From: Lunularia cruciata
Taxonomy: Eukaryota > Streptophyta > Marchantiopsida > Lunulariales > Lunulariaceae
Assembly (NCBI GenBank): GCA_948567375.1
Contig: OX419755.1
Coordinates: 71,800,944 to 71,864,943, forward strand
Reading direction: 5' to 3'
Length of the DNA: 64,000 bases
Each line of letters begins with the position of its first letter. Position 1 is the stretch's first letter. Below the pieces are notes generated by a model that worked only from the letters and a program-made list of their open reading frames with translations, did not search any database and was not told where the DNA came from. Positions 45,143 through 55,614 of this stretch are shown here, one piece after another. The position numbers were made by a program, and so were the translations under genes.

Positions 45143-45322
45143 TATAACACCCATTTGTGTATGTGTGTGGTATTATGATATTTAGCTTGGTATTAAAAAT
45201 ACTTGAGAGATATTATTTATATAGAGATAAATGATTCTACATTAGTCATGATTAGCTCAAGTTAGTCATAGGTAAGATAATGGAGACCTTACTTTAGAAG
45301 AAGTGGAAAAGATGAGCACCAC
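45143..45322 (+). repeat. family-B LTR fragment inside A3
   Basis: TATAACACCC (decayed TGTAACACCC) to GATGAGCACCAC matches the first about 180 bp of the family-B LTR in plus orientation. It ends abruptly in A3 RNase H sequence. The A3 integrase that should lie here is gone, so a B insertion was probably followed by a deletion reaching into A3. Confidence 0.85.
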
Positions 45323-45329
45323 GTTAATT

Positions 45330-46400
45330 CCTTTCTGCTGTATTTAGTTTACAAGACACAAAGGCAATGGGATGCAATCCATCTGTGAATTCCTTTTGCA
45401 ACACAGCTCCAATTGCAAAGTTAGAAGCATCAAAATCAACCACATATGGTAGTTGAGGATGATATGGTTGAAGAATTAGTCTTGAAGACACCATATATTT
45501 CAGCTTTTGGAATGAATCTTTGTGCTTGTTGGTCCATTAAAAGCTTGAGTTCTTCCCCAAGAGATCGGTCAATGGTGCGGCCACATAAGCATGATAGTGG
45601 ATGAACCGTAGTTAAAAGCTAGCAAATCCATTAAATGCCCATCCGTTAGTAGTATCCTTTGGAGTAGGCCAATCAGTGATGGCCTTGATTTTCTCCACTT
45701 CCATCTTGATCCTCTCCAATGAGATCTTTTGACCCAAGAAGGTAACTTCCTTTTGCCAAAAGTCACACTTTGACTTCTTCCAATAAAACTTCCACTATTG
45801 TAGTTGTCTTAAGACTTCTTGCGAGTGATTCACATATTCTACCTCTGTCTTATTGTAAATTAAGATATCATCCAAGAATGCCACCATGTACCAATCCAAC
45901 AAACCATCTAACACCAAATGCATATGATCCATGAAGACTGTTGGAGCATTAGTGAGCCCAAAAGGCATAACTCTCCACTCAAAATGTCCATACCTTGTGC
46001 AAAAGGTAATCTTTTGCACATCCTCCCTATCAATAGGGATTTTCTAGTAGCCATTGCAAAGATCCAACTTGGAGAAGTATTGTGCTCTACTCAATTGAGC
46101 AAGCAAGTCATCAATTTAAGGCAAAAGGTATGCATTCTTCATTGTTTTTTTTTTGAGTCCACGGTAATCAATACAAAAACAAAGTCCTCCATCCTTCTTT
46201 AGAATAAATAATATTAGTGCTCCCTAAGGAGATGTACTATGTCATATGAAATCCTTCTCCAACAACTCCATGAGTGTTGTTTGTAACTCTTCCAACTCCT
46301 TTGATGAGAGCCGATAGATTGTTCTACTCATTGGAGTATTCCTTGGTAATAACTCAATCTTGAGGGCATACCACAATCAAAGAGTTATCCTTTTGGTAGA
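45330..46400 (-). pseudogene. A3 reverse transcriptase and partial RNase H
   Basis: The frame 45795-46019 has [24 protein letters not shown] and the catalytic [12 protein letters not shown]. Fingers (to about 46,400) and the thumb/connection (45569-45766) are out of frame. RNase H is truncated at about 45,325. Confidence 0.87.
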
Positions 46401-46431
46401 TCATCCAGAAACACATCTACAAAACCCTGAA

Positions 46432-46830
46432 CTATTTGATCAACCATTGCTTGATGAGCTCTTGACTCTCCTCAGATTTTCCTTGTGCAATCGGCTTGAT
46501 CCACATCACAAAAATAGACTTATCTTCTTCTAAAGCTTGCTCTATAGCTGCTTCACGGAAAAACTTCCCATCTAAGGACTTATCTTCCTTCAAGGTTTGC
46601 TCTATGGCTACTTTCTTGAAAAACTTGCCACCTTGGGACTTCATTTCCTTCAAAGCTTGCTCTATGGTTGCTTTCCTTACAAACTTCCTATCTTGGGACT
46701 TCTCTCCCTTCAAAGCTTGCTCTATGGCTGCTTTCTTTACAAAATTCCTATCTTGGGACTTCCCTCCCTTCAAAGCTTACTCTATGGCTGCTTTCTTTAC
46801 AAACTTCCCATCTTGGGACTGGCTATTCTT
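46432..46830 (-). pseudogene. A3 protease-RT linker with expanded repeat
   Basis: A 113-codon frame on the minus strand consisting largely of a repeated 20-residue unit of the form KSQDRKFVRKATIEQALKGE. It ends with LIKQWLIK, which is also found in A1 and A2 right after the linker. Charged and helix-prone. No catalytic function is expected. It lies between protease and RT in the polyprotein. Confidence 0.8.
46515..46820. repeat. 60-bp in-frame tandem repeat, about five copies
   Basis: Units of exactly 60 bp begin near 46,515, 46,575, 46,635, 46,695 and 46,755, each with CTTCAAAGCTTGCTCTATGG and CTTxCTATCTTGGGACT. Neighbouring units near the right end are about 90% identical, and the leftmost are more diverged. 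The period is a multiple of three, so the frame is kept. Confidence 0.92.
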
Positions 46831-46899
46831 AAGTGTCTTACTCAAAGGTGCCAAACAACTTGATTAGAAATTCCTACCTTGGTGTTGTACTTGAATTTG

Positions 46900-47256
46900 T
46901 TATCGGGTCCAATCAAATTGATCCTTATGACATTCAAGCCAAGATAGCCCTAGAATGACATCATAGTGTAGAGGTGCAGCTAGAAACCTCATACACTCCA
47001 AATAATCCTTCCCAATCTTGAAGGTAACAAGATACAAGGTACGGAGTGCAGAACTCTTTCTACCATCCGCTATCATCAACATACTTCCAATTATTGGTTT
47101 GATAGAAATACTCAATTCTTTTGCTAATTTCATAGACATGCAATTCTCTAAACTTACAAAATCAACCAAAATCCTACAACCATGATCAAATATTATACCT
47201 TGCAAGTGAAGCAAACTTGCATAGGTTGAGCTTTCAATCCCATTGGAACTAATCAA
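46900..47256 (-). pseudogene. A3 aspartic protease
   Basis: A 118-codon minus-strand frame: GCRILVDFVSLENCMSMKLA in place of the LIDSGAxxNFI active-site region, so the D-S/T-G triad is changed to DFV, and later LHYDVILGLSWLECHK, the ILGMDWL block of retroviral-type proteases. Length fits a whole protease domain. Confidence 0.82.
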
Positions 47257-47299
47257 GTTTCTTACATGCGGCTTGAAATCTCTTAATGGGATTTGTTGT

Positions 47300-48442
47300 T
47301 TCCTTGATTCATGTGTTCCATGAACTCCATCTGGGCAATTTATTGATGTTGCACATTCTTAAGTGGACATTAGCAATGTGATGTCCAACTTGGTGACAAT
47401 AAAAACAACCACCATTTTGTTGCAATCTTTCTCTATCCGCTAAACCAAGTGGTCTCCGTTGAACAACCTCAATCTCCATTGGTGCCGGTTCTTCCACCTG
47501 TGTGTAATGTACTGGTAGGTTCTATGTAGATCAAGGTCAAGACCAAGTTGTCACAACTAAGGAATCAAAGCGCTTAGCCAATTACATGGCTTATTTTACA
47601 TTTTGTGGCTCTCGCATGATCACCTCCAATTTGGTTCATGACTTCAAGCCCCTCACAAATTGATCCAAAACTTCACCGTCTTATATATCTAGAATGTGCA
47701 TGATGATGTTTTGGAATTGCATGATTTAGCTCCTTATAGAGCCAATCTACTTCAACTCTGCCAACTTATCTCATGCTTCTCGTGTGGCATTTATAGCTTG
47801 AAATTGACCAAGTATTGCATTCTTGAATTTTGCACACATCAAGGTTGGTACAATAATTTGTGGTTGAGCTTGTTCTACTCGGAATCACTACCAAATTTTT
47901 GCCATGCCATCCAATTTACTAGAAGCTAAGAGAATTTATCTTTTTTCATCTTGAAAATTGGTAGCTTCAAAGTAATGTTCAGAGTCAAACAAAAGATTCT
48001 CCACTATGTTGGGAGATTTTTGCCTCAAAAACCTTGGGTTTTGGAAATCAGATTTGATCTTCTACACCTTGAATTAGTGCTTTCTCTACATGTTCTTGTT
48101 ATTGATGGTCTTGTTCATCCAACAATCAAGTAAGGTGCTCAATTTGTTACTGCATAGCAATGATAACGTCGGGTATTGCTACCATGGCTACTACTCTATC
48201 CTATTACTCTCAATATATCTAATTTATTAACACTAAGATGCATCACATCCATCATTCTCCATAAGTTACAATTGGAAGTATCTAGGGTTTCATAGACAAG
48301 GTGATTGCATGCATAAAACCTTGCCCAAAGTGTGAGGTGATGAATTGTATGAAATGATGCTTATGTAGTAAGTAGACACAAAAATCCCAATGGTTTGGTG
48401 GAGATGGATTTTGTGGTCCATAAATTCAATCCATCCCATTCC
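47300..48442 (-). pseudogene. A3 gag
   Basis: A zinc knuckle lies at 47309-47497 (CFYCHQVGHHIANV, last Cys changed to Val). Upstream to the primer site the gag sequence has no long frame but is alignable with A1 gag on both sides of the A2 insertion, which established the A1/A2 junctions. Confidence 0.75.
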
Positions 48443-48456
48443 TACTCTAATACCAA
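48443..48456 (-). other. A3 primer-binding site
   Basis: Next to the 5' LTR the minus strand reads TTGGTATTAGAGTAGG, matching the initiator-Met-tRNA complement TGGTATCAGAGC at ten of twelve bases. Confidence 0.8.
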
Positions 48457-48888
48457 TGTAAAAGACCAAGACCAAAGAGAGAAATAAGAGAATGGAAGAT
48501 CACATTGGGACACTTGAATGTGTGTAAACTCCAAATGCCTAGCATGAGCTTTGGTTTGGGTATTTATACGGAGCATACAAGGCTCTTGAGAAAATTCTCA
48601 AGAAGCTTCCTTGAGTCACTTTTTTGGAGTGCAAGCCAAGTTAACAAAAAATTTTCTCAAGAAGCTTCATTCTAGAAGTTGCCTACTTGGCTTGCAAGCT
48701 AAGCTAGTTGGAAGCTTCTAGAAGCTATCTTCTAGAAGCTACTTACTTGAGGTGCAATCTAAGCTAGCCAGAAAGCCAAAAATTCCAAAAGGCTTCCTAT
48801 ATACTTCTAGAATATTCTAGGCTCATTTGGCATATTCATTACTTCACTAGCACTAACTAACTTCATTGCTAAACTCCATATTGTTACA
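48457..48888 (-). repeat. A3 5' LTR (family A, long form)
   Basis: 432 bp, TGTAAAAGACC to TTGTTACA, with the extra HSE module present (CTCAAGAAGCTTC at about 48,597 and again at about 48,656). TATAAATA on the minus strand at 48568-48561. Confidence 0.92.
48561..48817 (-). promoter_or_regulatory. TATA box and heat-shock elements in A3 5' LTR
   Basis: TATAAATA at 48568-48561 on the minus strand. Upstream: GAAGCTTC palindromes near 48,602 and 48,661, a three-unit HSE (GAA 48711, TTC 48716, GAA 48721) and the perfect three-unit HSE (TTC 48805, GAA 48810, TTC 48815) found at the same place in the A2 and A3 LTRs. Confidence 0.65.
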
Positions 48889-48893
48889 CTACA

Positions 48894-49475
48894 ATTGTAG
48901 TTCCATGATTCATACAAATGGTAAGTACTCAATTGCTACTTCCTACTTCAATAGAGGGTTAATATAATCACTTGAGAGGAAACTCTGACTATTGAAATTA
49001 CTATTTGGACCTCAAAAGCTATTACTTGTTGATAATATTCTTCACCAAAATTGCGGATTACAAAATCTCTAAACATCACTTTTGGTCTAATCACATAACA
49101 GATTTCTACTTGCATGTTAAAAAGGAGAGGATTTAGTGTATTCAAATCCATTGCATCATAACTGAATGTAGATTGTCAAATCCCACTCTTTATCGTATAT
49201 CACAATCACTATGTCCATGAACTCTACTCTAAAATGATAAACAAGATATACTCTCACTTGCTCACATTGGATGTATATAATTTTGATGTGGAATGGATCC
49301 AACAACAGAAAGTAGTGTGTATGCAATTATCCTTTAGGTGCTTTCATCCCATCCTCTCTCTAAAAAACCCCCAGTCCATTAATTGCACTACATTTTCTTC
49401 CCTAAAAATTATTCAATCTTAATAGCCCGCGTTCCTCCAAGAGGGCTGATCCACTCTCTTGGATTAAAACATGTA
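48894..49475 (-). pseudogene. C1 leader / 5' gag segment
   Basis: The continuation of C1 to the right of the A3 insertion, up to its primer site. Only a 67-codon frame (48948-49151) without a recognisable motif remains. Assigned by position between the A3 target duplication and the C1 5' LTR. Confidence 0.6.
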
Positions 49476-49487
49476 CTTTGATACCAT
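49475..49487 (-). other. C1 primer-binding site
   Basis: The minus strand next to the LTR reads ATGGTATCAAAGT. TGGTATCAAAGT matches the tRNA-iMet complement at ten of twelve positions. Confidence 0.8.
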
Positions 49488-49944
49488 TGTATATTCCAAG
49501 GATAGGAGAACCCTCAAGAGAAAAATAAAGCTTCAACACTCAATACTTTGATGCCCCAAAGGAGCACCTTGTCTTTATTATATAGGAAAGAGGATCCCCT
49601 CAAAGGAAGCTCCACCCTTGGATCATATACATGGATTGGTGACATGTCAATGTGCTCCACCTTTAGATTAATTGCATAGATAGGTGACATGTTGGTCCTT
49701 GTCCTATTAGGTTGGTTAAAAAAGTTTGATCAAAGAGGATCTTTAGGGAATCTACCTATAGGAAACTCAAAATTGCATGGGTGAGGTACGATTAGAAAGC
49801 TCTTGATGAGACAAACATTTAGCGGAAGTATTCTTCTGGTGATAGCTCTATCTAATCTATTTATTTTGTCATACATAACATCTTTCCAAATGTTACCAAG
49901 CCAATTTCCACCTCTAGATAATGTATCTAACTACTTGTATTACA
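49488..49944 (-). repeat. C1 5' LTR (family C)
   Basis: TGTATATTCCAAGGATAGG to ACTTGTATTACA. About 170 bp shorter than the 3' LTR, mostly from deletions in the part that would be U3. Otherwise collinear. Confidence 0.87.
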
Positions 49945-50042
49945 CCGTGTCCAAGTCCAAGACACTAGTACAACTCTTCTATAGAGATGATAAAATATTT
50001 TATTAATGCACATGTTACAAATTGCTATTGTTATCCAAGGTT

Positions 50043-50452
50043 CTAAAAACCTAAAAGTCTATTAATGGCCAAGCATGTAATCATCAAAGCTCTTTTTCTC
50101 TCTTGTCTACTTAAGCTAGCACACATGGAGAACTCCGGTATTTTATCTCCCTCCATTTCCTCTTCTCTAACTAATTCATTTTCTTCTTCCCATATATTTC
50201 TTCTATTAATAAGAAAATTATCTAAAATGATACAAGTATGATCCACCTCAATAGATATCTGTTCCACTTGAATTCTTGTACCATTAGTTCTTGTAATGAA
50301 TACCATTTTCTCTTTAAAATTCCTATATAATGCTCATTGATTACCTTGGTCCTTGCTAGACATTTATTGAAATCTACTCTATCCGGGGAGCACTGTACTT
50401 TAAATGATGATACCAAGTGGCTTATGGGAGTATAACTCAAATCACCTAACAT
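50043..50452 (-). pseudogene. PIF/Harbinger-type transposase remnant
   Basis: Two minus-strand frames. The first (50222-50452) reads LGDLSYTPISHLVSSFK, then FNKCLARTKVINEHYIGILKRKW, resembling the GDxxYPLLPWLxxP, then FN-xxS-AR-xVE-xxGxLKxRW part of the PIF/Harbinger DDE nuclease. The second (50043-50306) has DHTCIILDNFLINRRN, resembling the CILHNFLIxxxD C-terminal block, and RKRALMITCL. The catalytic GD aspartate is present but the expected catalytic Glu appears as NEH. No N-terminal half was recognised. Plant HARBI1-like host genes share the fold, but the frameshift argues for a dead transposon. Confidence 0.7.
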
Positions 50453-50530
50453 GTATTGGTGATGTTTGAATGAGTCATTAGCTCCTCAATAGTTCACATC
50501 TCTCCATAGTGGAGATTTTTGAGGACAAGT

Positions 50531-50756
50531 CATATCATGGCAAGATTTGGGCATCCTTTCACACAAATTAACTCATGAACATGAACTCAACCACACAAAA
50601 ATATCCAAAAGTTGAAATGAAAAATTAGAAATTCTAGTGGTCATATCATGGCAAGATTTGGGCATCTTTTTACACAAATTAACCCATGAACATGTACTCA
50701 ACCACACAAAAATATCCAAAAGTTGAAATGAAAAATTAGTAGAAATTCTAGTGGCT
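50531..50756. repeat. 111-bp tandem duplication
   Basis: CATATCATGGCAAGATTTGG begins at 50531 and at 50642. Both copies run through CAACCACACAAAAATATCC to AAATTCTAGTGG. They differ at only about five bases and one 3-bp insertion, so the duplication is recent compared with other repeats here. Confidence 0.93.
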
Positions 50757-53540
50757 ATGAAACAAAAACTTACCACCTGAGAAATGTATAATCTGTCTCA
50801 TATCATTGCATACAATTGTCCATTTATAGAATAAGACCACTTCTTTCTTAAGTAAATTCTTTGTTGGTATTAAGTTGTTGTGCTAATGGGAATAATGTCC
50901 CATTGAATAGTCCTACATACCCAAGAAATCGTTTCATAGCAAAAACTTTTTAAATTCTCTCTCTCCTCCACATTTGGCCATATCACCTACCTTACCATGT
51001 TAGATAAAATGGCACTAATAATTCTCTCCATGAAATTTGTAGTGGATCCTAAACTAATAATCCACAAATTTATTCCCCTTGCAATACATGCTCCATTCCA
51101 TTTATGACCAAATCTGTTGAGCACTATTGCAAGTTAAATTAAAACAGGAATTTGTTTTCTCTCCGCCTCACTCTCTCAACATACCTCATGATCTTGGATG
51201 AGTTCCAACAATGCATAAAATGAATGTACATCCATCATCATCAATTGTTAAATTTTTAAATTTTTATGATTCTAAATTTATGAATAACTAAAAGACAAAC
51301 TCATTGTTTCTATTCTTGTCTATCATGTGCCACTTATCTAACAAATATCTCAAAGAGTAAGCAATTTCCACCACATTAATAAGCATTTTCCAACACTATC
51401 AATTGGGTTGTCTAGGTCACATTCTTGCTCATCTATATTCTTGAGCTCCTCCCATAATCCATCACTACCCATGTCTAACTCCATGTCACACTCACTTTGC
51501 CATTCTAGTTTTATGTATATTTTGCCTTCCCACTTTACAACTTGCAAGTGCATTCATCTCTTTATTTCATTGGTCAACTATTGTTGATTGTTAGTGCAAG
51601 GCATATTGATAATCAAATGGACAATTGATACATAGGTTGTTTGATAATTGTCACAATAGTTATCTTTGATATGTTCTACAAAGGTGATGCTATACAAGCT
51701 CTCACGTGATAGTCCTCCCCTCTCTCTCTCCATTTATCTTCTCTCGTTCATCCTCCCTAATTGTGTTGCCAAAAATCCAACCAATGCTCTTATTCAATTT
51801 CTCTCCTAATACCCAAGTTTTTATGCAAAAAATCAATCCAATTTACTCTACAAAAAATCAATCCACCCACTTTCTTCTCTTGCAAACTTCTTATTCCTTT
51901 TGCACTCTATCTATTTTTATTTTTCATTTCTCTTGAAATTTACACACTCAATTCTCTTTGAATACATATACTTGTTGACTCTCTTGAAATTTCTCTCTTT
52001 TGTTCTCTCTTTGATATCTCTCCCGTCTTCTCTTAGGCTACTCTCAATAGAAATGTATGCATAACTATTTCAAAATACTCTAGTGGTCTCTCTTGAAGTT
52101 TTCCACTCTTTGAATACTTCCAATAGCAATACATGCATAACTATTTGCAGCAAAGCAACATTCATCAAGCACTTGACTACTCCGGTTCAAAGCACTAGCT
52201 CACAAGCCAACACTCTTGGGAAAACTAGATTACTCCAGTGCACTTGGCAAAGCTTGACCCACAACATACCCTCGAGCAACACTCTCACGACTCTCTTGAC
52301 TACTCTGTTCACAAGTCAATGCTTGACCCACGTTCTCAACAAATCTTCTTTACAAATGGCAAAGCTCAACCCAATCTCGTACAAGTTGCTTGTGTGCTTT
52401 GTGATAGTGATGGGTTCATAAATTCTTGGATTCCTGCTAAAATTCATTTTATTTCAAATTTTAAATTGTTAATCAGTTCATAATGACATGATTGCTAAGT
52501 AATTATAATATGGTTACTAAGTACTTAACACCCACAAGCACCATAGTACTGCAAATTTCCAAAGGAGAAAAATTACATAAAAGATTTACAAGGACGGGAG
52601 ACCTTTTGTAGAATCTCTAGGTACCCAATTGTTTTCTAAGTGCCGATTCTATTTAGAATTTTCAACTATTCTCCATTAATTTTCTATGAGAGGTGAAAAC
52701 AGCGTTTTTGAAACCCCTATCCATTTTCAAGATTTACCGGGTTCACTGCCGACTTGACTTCGCAGTGAGCATGCATGCTTATCTACATCACGAAGTCATC
52801 ATTTCAGAGAGGACTATATACCATCCTCTTTAATCCGACTCATAACGAAATTACAAAAGGTCAAAGATTGAGTTCCTGAGTTCTTGAGACGTCGATAATC
52901 ACGTTTATTAGATGAGAGTACAAGATTGTGCAGATTCTGCACGTAGATATCCACTTCAGTGAGTTTCATGTCTATCTGGCGTCAATTAAAATGAAAATGA
53001 ATGTGAGCGAAGAGACTACTTTATCAGATCACCAAATACATATGATGGAATATCAAAACAGGGATCTTCTTTTACGTACCTATAGGACTTCCAGTGGCAA
53101 AGCTTGAGAATTCAACAGTGACTAAAGCCTAGTGGCATTAGTCACTCGCTCACGTCGACATTCACAATTGAAGTTTGAAGAGGGTGGTCTTAACCTCCTA
53201 TTGAGGAAGATCGTTTCTCCAGGAAATGTGATGACTGTAGTAACAAAGGCTAGTATTTCGTTTCCCCTACCTGTGATCCTGTGTTCTATACTCACCTTGT
53301 TTATTATGGCCCGTGAAATTCCAAAAAGCCAGCACTACAACTATAACGCGGTTCCTTTAACATAGTGGAGCGGGACCGGCGCCTTCACGCAAATAAAAGA
53401 GACAGGAAAACACAAGCACACAGTGGACAATGAAAGACCGAAAAGCTCAAGATATTCGATCTCACAAAGCAATTTACAAGAAAGCAGCAAGGAAAATTCA
53501 CGATCCTCCACAAATCGTGTTCTCCTATCCAGAAACTTCA
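50757..53540. other. unassigned DNA
   Basis: The left part (to about 51,600) may hold the lost N-terminal half of the Harbinger element, but no motif is readable. 51,700-52,400 is pyrimidine-rich on the plus strand. Composition becomes more balanced after about 52,700. No convincing coding frame, RNA gene or repeat family. Confidence 0.4.
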
Positions 53541-55589
53541 ACATATTTTCATGTTGCTAACGCAACATCGTGCTAATACCTCCTGAAGAACATCTCACCT
53601 TGCTGACGAAAAGTCTGCCGGTTTCCTCTCACTCGTTTCTACTATCCGCAACGATCATGCCTGATCTTCTTACGTGGATTGCTCCACTCCAGGAAGACTT
53701 TCTTCACCGCTGGAAGACAACCCGAGATCCTCAGTTGTCCGCCATGCCTCCTCGGGACCCCGCCTGCAATGTTCCCACATCCATCCCACCTCGTCAATGA
53801 TCGCGTGGGAGGAGCGGGAGCTTTTCTTCGACTCCCATGCCCAAATTAGAGATCTCGCGAGACTTGGCTAGATACAAACACTAAATACCACCTTTTCTTC
53901 AGACCAATTACAACTCCATCACTTCCATCCACGGTAAGGCTGGGAAACTTACAATAAAATGTCGAAATGATTGAGATCAAGATTCAAATAAGAAACTTTA
54001 AAAGTCTTTCGAATATTACATTCCTTTATGTATTCTAATGATTACCAGATGATAAATAAAACGTAGGTGTCAGAATCATGTTTACTAACTATGAACTCGA
54101 ACATCCACCTCAAAATTAGATTACCTGTGGTCCACTAGTGGACCGTTTTAGAGCACCTGTAGTTGAGCACATTAGATAATCACTTCATAATAACAAGAGG
54201 TAAGACTCAGAGCTGTAGTTAGTGTAGCTGTCGTTAGTACTGTAGTTAGTGTCGATAACTGTTGGGACTTGGTATAAAGCTAGTCATAAGCTATTTGTCA
54301 CGATGCTTTGTTCATGTGACGTTTGCTGTTGAATACTTAATACTTACTCCTTGATGTAAGCAAAATGATCCAGGCTTGAGCCTTCTCTCTTTCTGTTTCA
54401 GAACTTTTTGAGCACATTGTTTGCATCGTGCTATCACCTAACTTAACCAAATTGATTGTACCAATTGTATAAAGAGTAGTTCTTGAGGTTTCTTTTTCTC
54501 CTGTTTGGCAAAGATCATTGAATATGGATCTTCAAGTTGGAAGAAAATGAATGAATGTTTGGATGGATTAGAGGGTTTTTATTTAGCTTTTTATGGAGTT
54601 CTAGAGGATCATTCATGAAATATCTTTATGGTGTCCTGTCAAAATTTATTGGGCGGATTTGGAAGTGACTCATTAAATTTTACGGGTTTGTGTCCATTTT
54701 TGTAAATACTTGATTTCTTATTACTTATTTTGTCCAGATTTAAAAGAAATTCATATTATAGTATTTAGACTCATTCAGTCTGCCAGCGGTATATTATTTT
54801 CATGGAACGTCCAGGTAATGGTGGTCACTCAGTTCTAATAAAGATACATAATTTCCGTATTACAATCTTCTATTTCTATTCATATAGTAAACAGTAATAA
54901 TATAGCTACGTTTACTATGAGGTGTTTCTATATTTAAATTTAAAATGACAAAGAGTTTAAATAATTAGATATGATATTCACATAAAAAGCTAAATTGCAT
55001 GGATATACTAAATTTAAATATTAATTCTTTTCAAATCTCTATACTAAATCACAATATCACATAAGCTCTAAAGATAGTTTAGTCCGCCAACCCTATAATA
55101 TTGATCCGAGTCTTTACTAAAGATGATCATAAAATTTACATCTTTTTATAATATACTATTTCATCAAATATTCCATACAATTTTTATGAGATTAGCGCAT
55201 TCTTAGAACTATAACTCAACCTCAGGAAATAGTAAATCCTTTACTATCTACATTGAAACCTCAAATAGTTATCGGGACTCGGTGAGGTGCCAAATACGAC
55301 AAAGCAGGAACACTGAATCGAGAGTCAAATTGTCGTGTATGAATAAAAGTCTCGACAAGTCTCAAACACGAAATGACTAAAATCAAACACAAAGAAAGTG
55401 TGCATACAAACACATCTAAGGGAATACTGTCAAGCTCCACGACGGGTGTTTGTCTAAAAGGTTACTAAATTAGGGAGGTTATTTTTTCTACTATCACCTC
55501 AGTAATATATCAGTAAATCTTGCATTCATATATAAGTTTTGAACACGATGGAAGTGATTTGATTTGAGCAGTTAAGGTATGTTACGGGA
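53541..55589. other. unassigned DNA with a balanced-composition patch
   Basis: 53,560-53,880 is clearly richer in G and C than its surroundings, with two overlapping plus-strand frames (53570-53800, 53674-53871). It could be exonic or leader sequence, but no domain is seen. After 54,500 the DNA returns to AT-rich without features. Confidence 0.4.
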
Positions 55590-55614
55590 ATGGATGGATG
55601 GATGGATGGATGGA
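55590..55614. repeat. (ATGG)n microsatellite
   Basis: Six perfect ATGG units in a row. Confidence 0.95.

Larger units (their letters stand above)
44526..48888 (-). mobile_element. Ty3/gypsy chromovirus A3, inserted in C1 gag
   Basis: LTRs 44526-44864 and 48457-48888, perfect CTACA duplications at 44521-44525 and 48889-48893. The minus-strand order is gag, protease, repeat-rich linker, RT and part of RNase H. Then comes a junction with 180 bp of family-B LTR in place of most of integrase, and finally the chromodomain and 3' LTR. It keeps gag and protease, which A2 lacks, and lacks the integrase, which A2 has. Confidence 0.93.
39405..49944 (-). mobile_element. Ty3/gypsy element C1, interrupted by A3
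   Basis: LTRs of a third family at 39405-40030 and 49488-49944 enclose a minus-strand gag, RT, RNase H and integrase. Element A3 is inserted at 44,525/48,889 between CTACA duplications. The polypurine tract GAAAGGGAAGAGGTT lies next to the 3' LTR and a tRNA-iMet primer site next to the 5' LTR. Genes are heavily decayed. Flanking bases (ATCCA and CCGTG) do not form a duplication, so the ends may have been altered since insertion. Confidence 0.87.

Noticed and set aside
46515-46820. Possible CRISPR-like or satellite array
   Set aside because: Units are contiguous without spacers, lie in frame within a retrotransposon polyprotein, and have only about five copies.
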